DNA of 31,112 nucleotides from Flavobacteriales bacterium. Its GTDB lineage: Bacteria; Bacteroidota; Bacteroidia; Flavobacteriales; UA16. Within the stretch, counting starts at the first letter, position 1. The number at the start of each line of letters is the position of its first letter. A program made the position numbers and the translations under genes. Positions 23,401-29,077 of this stretch are shown in pieces. The notes beneath the pieces are model-generated. The model was not told where the DNA came from. It did no database searches and saw only the letters and a list, made by a program, of their open reading frames with translations. The stretch is from the NCBI GenBank assembly GCA_028141885.1, contig JAOIQU010000016.1, positions 1 through 31,112 of the forward strand, read 5' to 3'.

Positions 23401-23802
23401 GTTCCATTCGGACGTGTAGCGCATGACCGTCTTGCGGCACGCTTCGTTGTAGTCCTCAACTGTGATTTTGGATCCAATGTCCTCCTTGGTGATGCCGAGT
23501 TCTTTCTCGACGCCCAATTCCACCGGAAGCCCGTGTGTGTCCCAGCCTGCTTTGCGTTCGACGCGATGTCCCTTCAGGGTTTGGAACCGGCAAAAAATGT
23601 CCTTGATGGCACGCGCCATGACGTGGTGAATCCCTGGCTTTCCATTGGCGGAGGGCGGTCCCTCAAAAAAGACGTAAGGCTTGTCTGCGGGCCTTTGGTC
23701 CACACTCTGCTGGAAGGTGTTTTCGCGTTCCCAAACCTCGAGCCACTCTTCGGCGAGGGCTGGGAGGTTCAACGGGCCGCGTTCCGGAAATTTCAACGCC
23801 AT
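20455..23802 (-). CDS. ileS: Isoleucyl-tRNA synthetase, type 2 (altered HIGH motif GIHH)
   Basis: This 1115-residue class I synthetase charges tRNA-Ile. Its length and signatures mark the eukaryote-like type 2 (IleRS2). The first ATP-binding signature, PPSANGKPGIHH, has G57-I58-H59-H60 where most class I enzymes have HxGH, so the first and third residues are exchanged. The second signature is KMSKR (667-671). The CP1 editing domain is present (LAWTTTPWTLPSN, and the later GTGIVHTAPTFGADD). IleRS2 enzymes are mupirocin-tolerant, and the GxHH variant has been reported to be extremely resistant. The ATG at 23802 was chosen because the family begins about 10 residues before LPALAEEWLEVW; an upstream in-frame GTG at 23850 would add 16 unlike residues. 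The gene follows pyk, with its own promoter-like box and a hairpin in the gap. Confidence 0.96.
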   Translation of the reverse strand: MALKFPERGPLNLPALAEEWLEVWERENTFQQSVDQRPADKPYVFFEGPPSANGKPGIHHVMARAIKDIFCRFQTLKGHRVERKAGWDTHGLPVELGVEKELGITKEDIGSKITVEDYNEACRKTVMRYTSEWNELTRQMGYWVDMEAPYVTYHTKYMESVWWLLAQLHKKGMLYKGYTIQPYSPMAGTGLSSHELNQPGTYRDVKDTTIVAQFRATEASKAALLAKAGVEDDGLPVDFLAWTTTPWTLPSNTALTVGPNIAYAIVKTSNRYTETPGYVVLAEALVAKQFGDKKAPDHEVVATLNGSELVGMRYEALLDWAVPMDSPEAAFQVIPGDFVTTEDGTGIVHTAPTFGADDARVAKDAGVPAMLVEDGTGHGVPLVDFQGRFRVGPFAGKHVKAEYDTAAADDDKPVDVEIAILLKERGQAFKVEKYEHSYPHCWRTDKPILYYPLDSWFIRATAAKERMIELNNTITWKPESTGTGRFGKWLENVNDWNLSRSRFWGIPLPIWRTEDGDEERCIGSIEELKSACDDAVNAGVMEVNPFAEFTAGDMSDANYDAVDLHKHVVDAVTLVSSDGRPMRRETDLIDVWFDSGSMPYAQWHYPFENKEKVEAGTAYPADFIAEGVDQTRGWFYTLHAISTMVFDQVAYKRVVSNGLVLDKNGQKMSKRLGNAVDPFETLAQYGPDATRWYMITNAQPWDNLKFDVAGIGEVQRKFFGTLHNTYNFLALYAGADGYQGGEAEVPYAERPEIDCWILSRLQGLIEEVDQAFSDLEPTRAGRAIQDFVVDELSNWHVRLSRRRFWKGDMNADKQSAYQTLSTCLSTVAILGSPIAPFYMDRLHRDVTGDTGSVHLALFPESDQAQRDEALEARMALARQLSSQVLSLRKREKIRVRQPLRRIMVPALDDATAAHLDAISALVRSEVNVKEVEILRDDSAFVKRAKADFKALGRAMGPRMKAVAAAIGSLSSSDVSQLEREGTLSLDPGDGQGNVELTTAHVTIQTEDIPGWLVSSDSGVTVALDVNLDDALRAEGLSRELVNRVQNLRKDADLEITDRIHLTVHADDNIRRALEANLDYIRTETLADDVQWTEEESGEPLQLEDGASVWAQVDKC

Positions 23803-23856
23803 GGGTGCGTGAGGAATGTCATTTTCAACGAATGCTGGTCGCCCGCACACGTTTGG

Positions 23857-23873
23857 CGCGGGCTTCGCCCGCG
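23857..23873 (-). promoter_or_regulatory. GC-rich hairpin in the ileS leader
   Basis: The perfect 7-bp stem CGCGGGC/GCCCGCG closes a GAA loop on the minus-strand RNA (GGGCGAAGCCC), giving the very stable GCGAAGC mini-hairpin core. It overlaps the last two bases of the TATCTTCG box and lies about 55 bases before the ileS ATG. No T-run follows, so simple termination after pyk is unlikely. It may shape the 5' end of the ileS mRNA. Confidence 0.5.
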
Positions 23874-23879
23874 AAGATA
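23872..23879 (-). promoter_or_regulatory. Candidate -7 element of ileS
   Basis: On the minus strand TATCTTCG matches TAnnTTCG and lies 69 bases before the ileS ATG (21 before the alternative GTG). It would allow ileS-dksA-lspA to be transcribed independently of pyk. No matching -33 TTTG is visible at 19-21 bases. Confidence 0.42.
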
Positions 23880-23913
23880 ACCCAAGGGACCCTGCCTTGA
23901 CGAGACGTTGACG

Positions 23914-25353
23914 TTAGACCCTGCTGAGCTTGAGCATGTTGGTCATTCCTGCATCGGCAATGGGCATCGACGCAAGGTGGATGACAAAATCGCCTTCGCG
24001 CACCCGACCCGCTTTATACAGGATGTACTTGATGTCCGCAATGGTGTGGTCCGTGCTGACCATTTTGGTGTAAGGCATGGCGTACACACCCCAGACCAAA
24101 CTCATTTGGCTCAGGACACGGCGGTTGGCCGTGAACATGTAAATCTTGGCGCTCGGCCGCTGGCTGCTCACTTGAATGGCGGTGTACCCCGAGAAGGTCA
24201 TGGTCACGATGGCCGCCGCGTTGGTGCGGCGGGCCAAACGACACGCGTTGTAGCAAATGCTGTCCGAAATGAAACGGTCGTCGTCTGGGGAAAGCGGTGG
24301 CCTTTCAGGGTACTGGACGTCCCCCTTGGCCTCGATGTTCTCAATGACTTGCCGCATGGCACGCACCGCGTTGATGGGGTACTTGCCCACGCTGGTCTCT
24401 CCGCTGAGCATGACCGCATCGGCTCCGTCCAGCACGGCATTCGCCACGTCATTGACCTCCGCGCGGGTTGGGGTCGCGGACTCAATCATGCTCTCCAGCA
24501 TTTGGGTCGCGACAATCACGGGCTTGCCCATGGCCATGCACTTGCGCACGATTTCTTTTTGAAGCAGAGGCACTTCCTGCATGGGGATTTCAACCCCCAA
24601 ATCGCCCCGCGCCACCATCACGGCGTCGGTCGCCTCCAGAATCGCCTCGAGATCTTCGATGGCCTCGGGTTTTTCAATTTTGGCCACAACACGCGCGTGC
24701 TTTCCAGCCTTTTTGATCTCCTCTTGGAGCTCCAGGATGTCCGACGCTTGGCGGACAAAAGACAACCCAATCCAGTCCACGTCCTTTTCAAGGGCAAACA
24801 CCAAGTCTTCGGCATCCTTCGGCGTGATGCAAGGAAGAGAAACCTTGGTCTCTGGCAGGTTCAGTCCCTTCCTGGGACGCAGGGGGCCACCGTGAATGAT
24901 GTCGCACACCACCTCGTCTTTCCCGTTGGTGGATTTCACCGTGAGCGCCAATTTGCCATCGTCCAGCAACACGCGTTCGCCCTCCTGCACGTCCGCTGCA
25001 AACGCAGCGTAGTCCGTGTACACCACACCGTCTTTGCCTTCGCCTTCACCCACGCGGATGGTGAGTGTTTCTCCCTCCACCAAGGCCATTTCGCCGCCCG
25101 CAATTTCACCCACACGCAATTTGGGACCCTGCAAATCCGCAAGGACAGCGGTGTACGTGCCCAATTCTCCATCGATGCGGCGCACGGTGTCAATGGTCGT
25201 GCCATGCACTTCGTGGGCGCCATGGGAAAAGTTGATGCGGGCCACGTTGAGGCCCTCGAGAATCAATTGAGTCAGCACTTCCTCAGAAGACGAGGCAGGA
25301 CCGAGTGTCGCCACAATTTTGGTGCTTTTGGTGACTGGTTGCTGTTGGGTCAT
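23914..25353 (-). CDS. pyk: Pyruvate kinase
   Basis: This 479-residue glycolytic enzyme transfers phosphate from phosphoenolpyruvate to ADP. The sequence starts TKIVATLGPASSSEEVL with the conserved NFSHGAHEVH. The catalytic-site block VVAKIEKPEAIEDLE supplies the essential Lys, VARGDLGVEIP binds Mg/PEP, and MLSGETSVGKYPINAVRAM is the family signature. The C-terminal regulatory domain (about 350-479) contains TFSGYTA and the GxMPY-like end of the allosteric region. The ATG at 25353 was chosen because the TTG at 25425 that opens the frame adds 24 unlike residues. A 102-base gap separates it from the upstream IPExxxVDY gene and holds a promoter-like sequence and a small hairpin. The rnc-IPExxxVDY-pyk order is conserved in Flavobacteriales. 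Confidence 0.97.
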   Translation of the reverse strand: MTQQQPVTKSTKIVATLGPASSSEEVLTQLILEGLNVARINFSHGAHEVHGTTIDTVRRIDGELGTYTAVLADLQGPKLRVGEIAGGEMALVEGETLTIRVGEGEGKDGVVYTDYAAFAADVQEGERVLLDDGKLALTVKSTNGKDEVVCDIIHGGPLRPRKGLNLPETKVSLPCITPKDAEDLVFALEKDVDWIGLSFVRQASDILELQEEIKKAGKHARVVAKIEKPEAIEDLEAILEATDAVMVARGDLGVEIPMQEVPLLQKEIVRKCMAMGKPVIVATQMLESMIESATPTRAEVNDVANAVLDGADAVMLSGETSVGKYPINAVRAMRQVIENIEAKGDVQYPERPPLSPDDDRFISDSICYNACRLARRTNAAAIVTMTFSGYTAIQVSSQRPSAKIYMFTANRRVLSQMSLVWGVYAMPYTKMVSTDHTIADIKYILYKAGRVREGDFVIHLASMPIADAGMTNMLKLSRV

Positions 25354-25372
25354 AAGATGCGCGTAGGTGTCG

Positions 25373-25390
25373 GGAAGGTCGTTTCCTTCC
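25373..25390 (-). promoter_or_regulatory. Small hairpin in the pyk leader
   Basis: GGAAGG at 25373-25378 and CCTTCC at 25385-25390 form a 6-bp stem with a 6-base loop, 20 bases upstream of the pyk ATG. It lies between the candidate promoter and the start codon. Its function is unknown. Confidence 0.3.
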
Positions 25391-25395
25391 GGCTG

Positions 25396-25426
25396 CAAAA
25401 ATGGGTGGAGATGCTTGTTCTGCAAG
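25396..25426 (-). promoter_or_regulatory. Candidate promoter of pyk
   Basis: On the minus strand CTTG (25426-25423) is followed by 19 bases and CATTTTTG (25403-25396). This fits TTTG-N19-TAnnTTTG with one mismatch in each element. It would give a 5' leader of about 35-40 bases ahead of the ATG at 25353. Confidence 0.38.
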
Positions 25427-25455
25427 GATTCGGGGCATGAAATCCCTAGAAAAGT

Positions 25456-25869
25456 CTAATCGAAGCACGTCAAGGGCTCCATGGCGCCACTTTCTTCGGG
25501 GTCCAGGGCGATGACAAACGACACTTCATCCAAACTCCGAAGCTTGGCGATGATCTCGTGTGCTGCCAACTCGTGGTGGTTGGCCATGACCAAAAAATCC
25601 AGGGAAGACGCGCCCTTGGCCAGGGTGCCTTCCGGTAGACGGTTCAAGACCAAGGTGATGGCCACCCCCACTTCATCGTCCACGAATCGCATCGAAGGGT
25701 GGGCAGTCGTCTTGCCGCGGCCTTGATCCACAAGGACGTCAACATCGGCCTTCAAATGCCAGTCAAAAACGCGATTCATGGCCCAAGCCAGGCGATGACA
25801 ACCCACGGATGAACTGATTCCCAGCAACTCATAGTCCGGGACGTATTCCCATTCCAGCGTGTGCAACAT
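25456..25869 (-). CDS. IPExxxVDY family protein, unknown function
   Basis: This 137-residue cytoplasmic protein resembles the IPExxxVDY family, which is restricted to Bacteroidota. An N-terminal block (PDYELLGISSS) is followed by a helical HRLAWAMNRVF segment with a conserved aromatic pair, and the eponymous region reads GASSLDFLVMANH here, close to the xxxVDYFL pattern. A later acidic stretch (VSFVIALDPEESG) leads to the C-terminus. It has no signal peptide, membrane segment or catalytic motif. It lies three bases after rnc and 102 bases before pyk, the same order I recall from other Flavobacteriales, which supports the family call. The role is unknown; persistent linkage to rnc suggests an RNA-related or growth-linked function, but that is inference only. 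Confidence 0.75.
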   Translation of the reverse strand: MLHTLEWEYVPDYELLGISSSVGCHRLAWAMNRVFDWHLKADVDVLVDQGRGKTTAHPSMRFVDDEVGVAITLVLNRLPEGTLAKGASSLDFLVMANHHELAAHEIIAKLRSLDEVSFVIALDPEESGAMEPLTCFD

Positions 25870-25872
25870 GGG

Positions 25873-26739
25873 TCACCCTTCCGATTTGGGCTTGGAACGG
25901 TTCCCGCCTTTGTTGCCGCCCGAGCGTCGAGACGACGGCCTTCTTCGGTTTGAAGGCCTCCGCGACGACTCTCCGCTTTTTGAATCGGAGGATGTCCTTT
26001 CACGCCCCCCTGCGTTGCGTCGGTCGTAGACCTTTTTCCAAGCGCGCCGCGCCGCTTCTTGTTCCGCGAGCTTCTTTGAACGACCCATGCCGATGCCATA
26101 AACCTCGCCGTTCACCTTGGCGGCGATCTCATAGCGCTCCTCCCCCCCTGTGTCGTCGTCCTTCATCACCTCAAACGCCAACTTCTTCTTTCTTTTGGTC
26201 GCCCACTGATGCAGCTTGCTTTTGAAATCGTGCGTTTCGTTCACCTGCTCATCCAAGCCGTAATGCTTGAGCATCGCCAGCACCGCACGCTGCGTTTTCA
26301 TGAAACCATGGTCCAAATACAAGGCTCCAATCAACGCTTCCAAGGCATTGCCGACCATCGAATCATGGATGTCCTCCCGACGCATCTTTGCGTGAATGAG
26401 GTGATGCAACCCCATGTTCTTGCCCAAAAGGTTGAGGTTCTTCCGGTTGACAATCCGGCTCTTCCGCTTGGTCAACTCCCCTTCCTGGGCTTCTGGGAAG
26501 GCCTTGTACAGGTAATTGGCCATGGTCATGTCCAGCACGACGTCGCCCAAAAACTCCAGACGCTCGTTGCTCTTCAGCCCTGATTTGTCCCCGTCAAGCA
26601 TGGAGGAATGGGTCAACGCCTCTTCATATACGGAGCGCTGTCCAACCCTCAATCCAAACTCCCTTCTCACCAACGTACGGATGTCTGCATCGGGGCCCTG
26701 CTGGGTGGCCCGAGACAACCGTTGCAAAAACCGAATCAT
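25873..26739 (-). CDS. rnc: Ribonuclease III with Arg/Ser/Gly-rich C-terminal extension
   Basis: This 288-residue dsRNA endonuclease matures rRNA and cleaves structured mRNAs. The signature NERLEFLGDVVLD gives Glu59, Glu62 and Asp66. The second metal site lies in GNALEALIGALYLD with Glu134, while the position equivalent to E. coli Asp114 is Asn131; I recall Asn there in other Bacteroidota enzymes too. A dsRNA-binding domain (about 168-236) follows, ending in the KKLAEQEAARRAW helix. The last ~49 residues (240-288) are a basic Arg/Ser/Gly/Asn tail absent from E. coli RNase III and probably disordered. The ATG at 26739 overlaps the fabF stop (ATGA), so expression is coupled to fatty-acid genes, as in many bacteria where rnc is near acpP/fabF. 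Confidence 0.96.
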   Translation of the reverse strand: MIRFLQRLSRATQQGPDADIRTLVRREFGLRVGQRSVYEEALTHSSMLDGDKSGLKSNERLEFLGDVVLDMTMANYLYKAFPEAQEGELTKRKSRIVNRKNLNLLGKNMGLHHLIHAKMRREDIHDSMVGNALEALIGALYLDHGFMKTQRAVLAMLKHYGLDEQVNETHDFKSKLHQWATKRKKKLAFEVMKDDDTGGEERYEIAAKVNGEVYGIGMGRSKKLAEQEAARRAWKKVYDRRNAGGRERTSSDSKSGESSRRPSNRRRPSSRRSGGNKGGNRSKPKSEG

Positions 26740-27992
26740 GAAAGGGCTTTAAAGACCACAGACGCGTTGTGGCCACCAAATCCGAAGGTGTTGCTCAACG
26801 CCGCGCGCACTTGGCGCTTTTGGGCTTGATTCAAGGTGAAGTTCAGCTTGTTGTCAAGTTGCTCGTCTTCGTGAGCGTGGTTGATGGTCGGAGGCACCAC
26901 TTGGTCGACGATGGACATGATGCAAGCCATGGCCTCAACCGCTCCTGCGGCGCCAAGCAAGTGGCCTGTCATGCTCTTTGTGGAGCTGATGTTCAACGCG
27001 TAAGCGGCGTCTCCAAACACTTGTTGGATCGCCTTCACTTCAGCGACGTCGCCCAAGGGCGTAGACGTGCCGTGAACGTTGACGTAGTCGATGTCTTCAG
27101 GCTTCAGACCTGCATCGTCCAAGGCATTTTGCATCACATTGCGCGCGCCAAACCCTTCGGGGTGGGGAGCTGTGATGTGGTGGGCGTCAGCGGTCATGCC
27201 GCCACCAACCATTTCGCAATAAATCTTGGCTCCGCGCGCCCTGGCGTGCTCGAGGTCTTCGAGGATGATGCCTCCGCCTCCTTCACCGAGCACGAATCCA
27301 TCGCGCGTGGCATCGAAGGGACGTGAAGCCTTCGCGGGCTCGTCGTTTCTCGTCGAAAGGGCCTTCAAGGCGTTGAATCCGCCAATGCCTCCTTCCGTCA
27401 CAGCGGCCTCAGAACCGCCCGTCACGATGACATCGGCTTTGCCCAAACGAATCGTGTTGAAGGCGTCGATGAGCGCGTGGGTCGAGCTGGCACAAGCCGA
27501 AACGGTGGCGTAGTTGGGTCCCCGCAGGTTGTTGCGGATGCTGATGTGACCTGGCGCGATGTCCGTGATCATCATCGGAATGAAGAACGGAGAGAAACGC
27601 GGCGTGCCATCCCCCGTGTAATAGTTCTTGGCTTCGTTCATGAAGGTTTGGAACCCTCCAATGCCCGAGCCCCAGATCACCCCCGCGCGGTCGGGGTCCA
27701 AATTGCCCTCCTCCACAGACAATCCCGCGTCTTTCAGGGCCATTTCCGCCGTGACCACCGCGTATTGCGTGAACAGGTCCATCTTCCGGGAATCCTTGCG
27801 ATGGATCCACTCGGAGGGGTCGAAGTCTTTGACCTCGCAGGCAAACTGCGTTTTGAAATTGGTTGCGTCAAAGCGTGTGATGGGAGCCGCGCCGCTTTGG
27901 CCTTGAACCAACTTGGCCCAAAACGTTGGCGCATCGTTGCCCAAAGGGGTCAAAGCCCCGAGGCCTGTCACAGCAACTCGACGGAGTTCCAA
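26736..27992 (-). CDS. fabF: Beta-ketoacyl-ACP synthase II (TTG start)
   Basis: This 418-residue condensing enzyme elongates acyl-ACP with malonyl-ACP in fatty-acid synthesis. The catalytic triad is complete: Cys167 (VSACASSTHA), His307 (HGTSTPLGD) and His344 with Lys339 (STKSMTGHLLGAAG). GGSEAAVTEGGIGGF and SNTFGFGGHNAS are further thiolase-fold signatures. The start is TTG at 27992, giving ELRRVAVTGLGALTPLGN directly, as the family requires; an in-frame stop lies seven codons upstream and no ATG or GTG occurs between. Weak initiation may help keep FabF below ACP level. It follows acpP by 37 bases, in which a hairpin is centred on the acpP stop, and it overlaps rnc by four bases. Confidence 0.96.
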   Translation of the reverse strand: MELRRVAVTGLGALTPLGNDAPTFWAKLVQGQSGAAPITRFDATNFKTQFACEVKDFDPSEWIHRKDSRKMDLFTQYAVVTAEMALKDAGLSVEEGNLDPDRAGVIWGSGIGGFQTFMNEAKNYYTGDGTPRFSPFFIPMMITDIAPGHISIRNNLRGPNYATVSACASSTHALIDAFNTIRLGKADVIVTGGSEAAVTEGGIGGFNALKALSTRNDEPAKASRPFDATRDGFVLGEGGGGIILEDLEHARARGAKIYCEMVGGGMTADAHHITAPHPEGFGARNVMQNALDDAGLKPEDIDYVNVHGTSTPLGDVAEVKAIQQVFGDAAYALNISSTKSMTGHLLGAAGAVEAMACIMSIVDQVVPPTINHAHEDEQLDNKLNFTLNQAQKRQVRAALSNTFGFGGHNASVVFKALS

Positions 27993-28020
27993 AACGTCAG
28001 TGTTTCGAAATCAGAATGCC

Positions 28021-28041
28021 CAGAACGCCTTAGGCGTTCTG
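28021..28041 (-). promoter_or_regulatory. Perfect hairpin centred on the acpP stop codon
   Basis: CAGAACGCC (28021-28029) and GGCGTTCTG (28033-28041) are perfectly complementary, and the three loop bases are the acpP TAA. No T-run follows on the minus strand (next bases GGCATTCTG, an 8-of-9 repeat of the stem arm). It may protect or terminate part of the acpP mRNA. Confidence 0.55.
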
Positions 28042-28263
28042 AGAGATGTAATCCACAGCCTGGCCCACCGTGCTGATTTTCTCAGCTTGGTCGTCAGGGA
28101 TGGCAATGTTGAATTCCTTTTCAAATTCCATGATGAGCTCCACAGTGTCCAGTGAGTCTGCGCCCAGATCGTTCGTGAACGAGGCTTCTGTGGTCACCTC
28201 CTTGGCGTCAACGCCCAACTTATCCACGATGATCGCGGTTACTTTTTCTTGGATATCAGACAT
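28030..28263 (-). CDS. acpP: Acyl carrier protein
   Basis: This 77-residue acidic four-helix protein carries growing acyl chains on a 4'-phosphopantetheine arm. The attachment serine is Ser37 in [16 protein letters not shown], and [13 protein letters not shown] follows as in FAS II ACPs. The ATG at 28263 gives [18 protein letters not shown], the standard N-terminus; a longer in-frame reading upstream has no similarity. It is followed by fabF in the classical acpP-fabF-rnc order. A hairpin surrounds its stop codon, and the 109-base gap upstream holds a dyad, a second stem and a promoter-like TTAATTTG, consistent with strong, separately regulated expression. Confidence 0.97.
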   Translation of the reverse strand: MSDIQEKVTAIIVDKLGVDAKEVTTEASFTNDLGADSLDTVELIMEFEKEFNIAIPDDQAEKISTVGQAVDYISQNA

Positions 28264-28297
28264 GATCTGTTGATTGTGTTCGGTGTGAATTCGGCCG

Positions 28298-28305
28298 CAA
28301 ATTAA
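28298..28305 (-). promoter_or_regulatory. Candidate -7 element of acpP
   Basis: On the minus strand TTAATTTG lies 34 bases before the acpP ATG and differs from TAnnTTTG at one base. A properly spaced -33 element is not evident. Confidence 0.33.
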
Positions 28306-28333
28306 CGGCACGCTCCAAGGTCCTCGTGCCTTT

Positions 28334-28368
28334 GTTCGAAACTTTTGAACGTTTTCACAGGGAAAACG
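28334..28368 (-). repeat. Two adjacent inverted repeats upstream of acpP
   Basis: A 17-bp dyad (GTTCGAAACTTTTGAAC on the plus strand, 28334-28350) is symmetrical except for one mismatched pair and the centre base. It abuts a perfect 7-bp stem, CGTTTTC (28350-28356) with GAAAACG (28362-28368), loop of five. They sit between the deiodinase-like gene and the acpP promoter candidate. The dyad resembles an operator; the stem could slow transcription entering from upstream. Confidence 0.42.
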
Positions 28369-28372
28369 GTCC

Positions 28373-29077
28373 TCAGTGGTGCTCCACCAACACTTCGGTG
28401 CGCGGTTTCCTGGTCAAGTCAGGAACCGTCAATCCTTCCGCTGGAAAGCCGATCGGGATGTTCAGAAAAGCCCGTTCATTGGCCGGTCGTCCCAAGGCCT
28501 CAGCGAGGAAGCCCATCGGAGAAGGGGTGTGGGTCAACGCCACAAGACCGATCCGGTGCAATGCAGTGAGGAGCATGCCGACGGCAATGCCCACGCTTTC
28601 GTTGACGTAGTAGTTCGCTTTTTTCCCGCCGTCTTCCCTGTTGTCGTGCACTTGTTTGAACACGACAATCAATGCGGGGGCCTCTTCAATGAACGGCTTG
28701 ATGTGGTCCGTGCCAAACGGCTCGAGGTCTTCTAACCATTCCGAGCTCATCCGACCATGGTAGTTCCGAAACTCCTCTTCTTCTGCGGCCTTGCGGATGT
28801 CTGCGCGCAAGGCAGGGTTGGTCACCAAACAAAACGTCCAGGGCTGCTTGTGCGCACCTGAAGGAGCTGTGCATGCGGTGTCGATGCAGTTCCTGACAGC
28901 TTCTAGCGGGACGGGGTCTTTCGAGAACACACGGGCACTTCGCCGGCCATTCATCTCCTCATAAAACGCACGACTTTGGGCGACCATTTCTTCTGGCGTC
29001 AACCGGGGCAACGAATAGGGAATGAACCCCTTCTCAGCGTCGTGCGAACTGAGGGCGTCGGATTGAGCGTCTGTCAT
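28373..29077 (-). CDS. Iodotyrosine-deiodinase-like FMN nitroreductase-fold protein
   Basis: This 234-residue flavoprotein resembles the iodotyrosine deiodinase (IYD) branch of the nitroreductase superfamily. FMN-binding RRSARVFS (45-52) and the [13 protein letters not shown] block (70-82) align with human IYD. The active-site lid keeps Glu102, Tyr106 and Lys127, spaced as Glu157, Tyr161 and Lys182 of the human enzyme, which grip the zwitterion of halogenated tyrosine. The C-terminal [17 protein letters not shown] and TVPDLTRKP are also typical. The likely reaction is reductive dehalogenation of iodo/bromo/chlorotyrosine, but a different phenolic substrate is possible. There is no signal peptide or N-terminal membrane anchor, so it is cytoplasmic. 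The ATG at 29077 overlaps the mlaF-like stop (ATGA). A pathway role for this neighbourhood is not evident. Confidence 0.88.
   Translation of the reverse strand: MTDAQSDALSSHDAEKGFIPYSLPRLTPEEMVAQSRAFYEEMNGRRSARVFSKDPVPLEAVRNCIDTACTAPSGAHKQPWTFCLVTNPALRADIRKAAEEEEFRNYHGRMSSEWLEDLEPFGTDHIKPFIEEAPALIVVFKQVHDNREDGGKKANYYVNESVGIAVGMLLTALHRIGLVALTHTPSPMGFLAEALGRPANERAFLNIPIGFPAEGLTVPDLTRKPRTEVLVEHH

Noticed and set aside
23908..25440. 510-codon open frame on the plus strand opposite pyk
   Set aside because: Same artefact; the minus strand carries all pyruvate kinase signatures.
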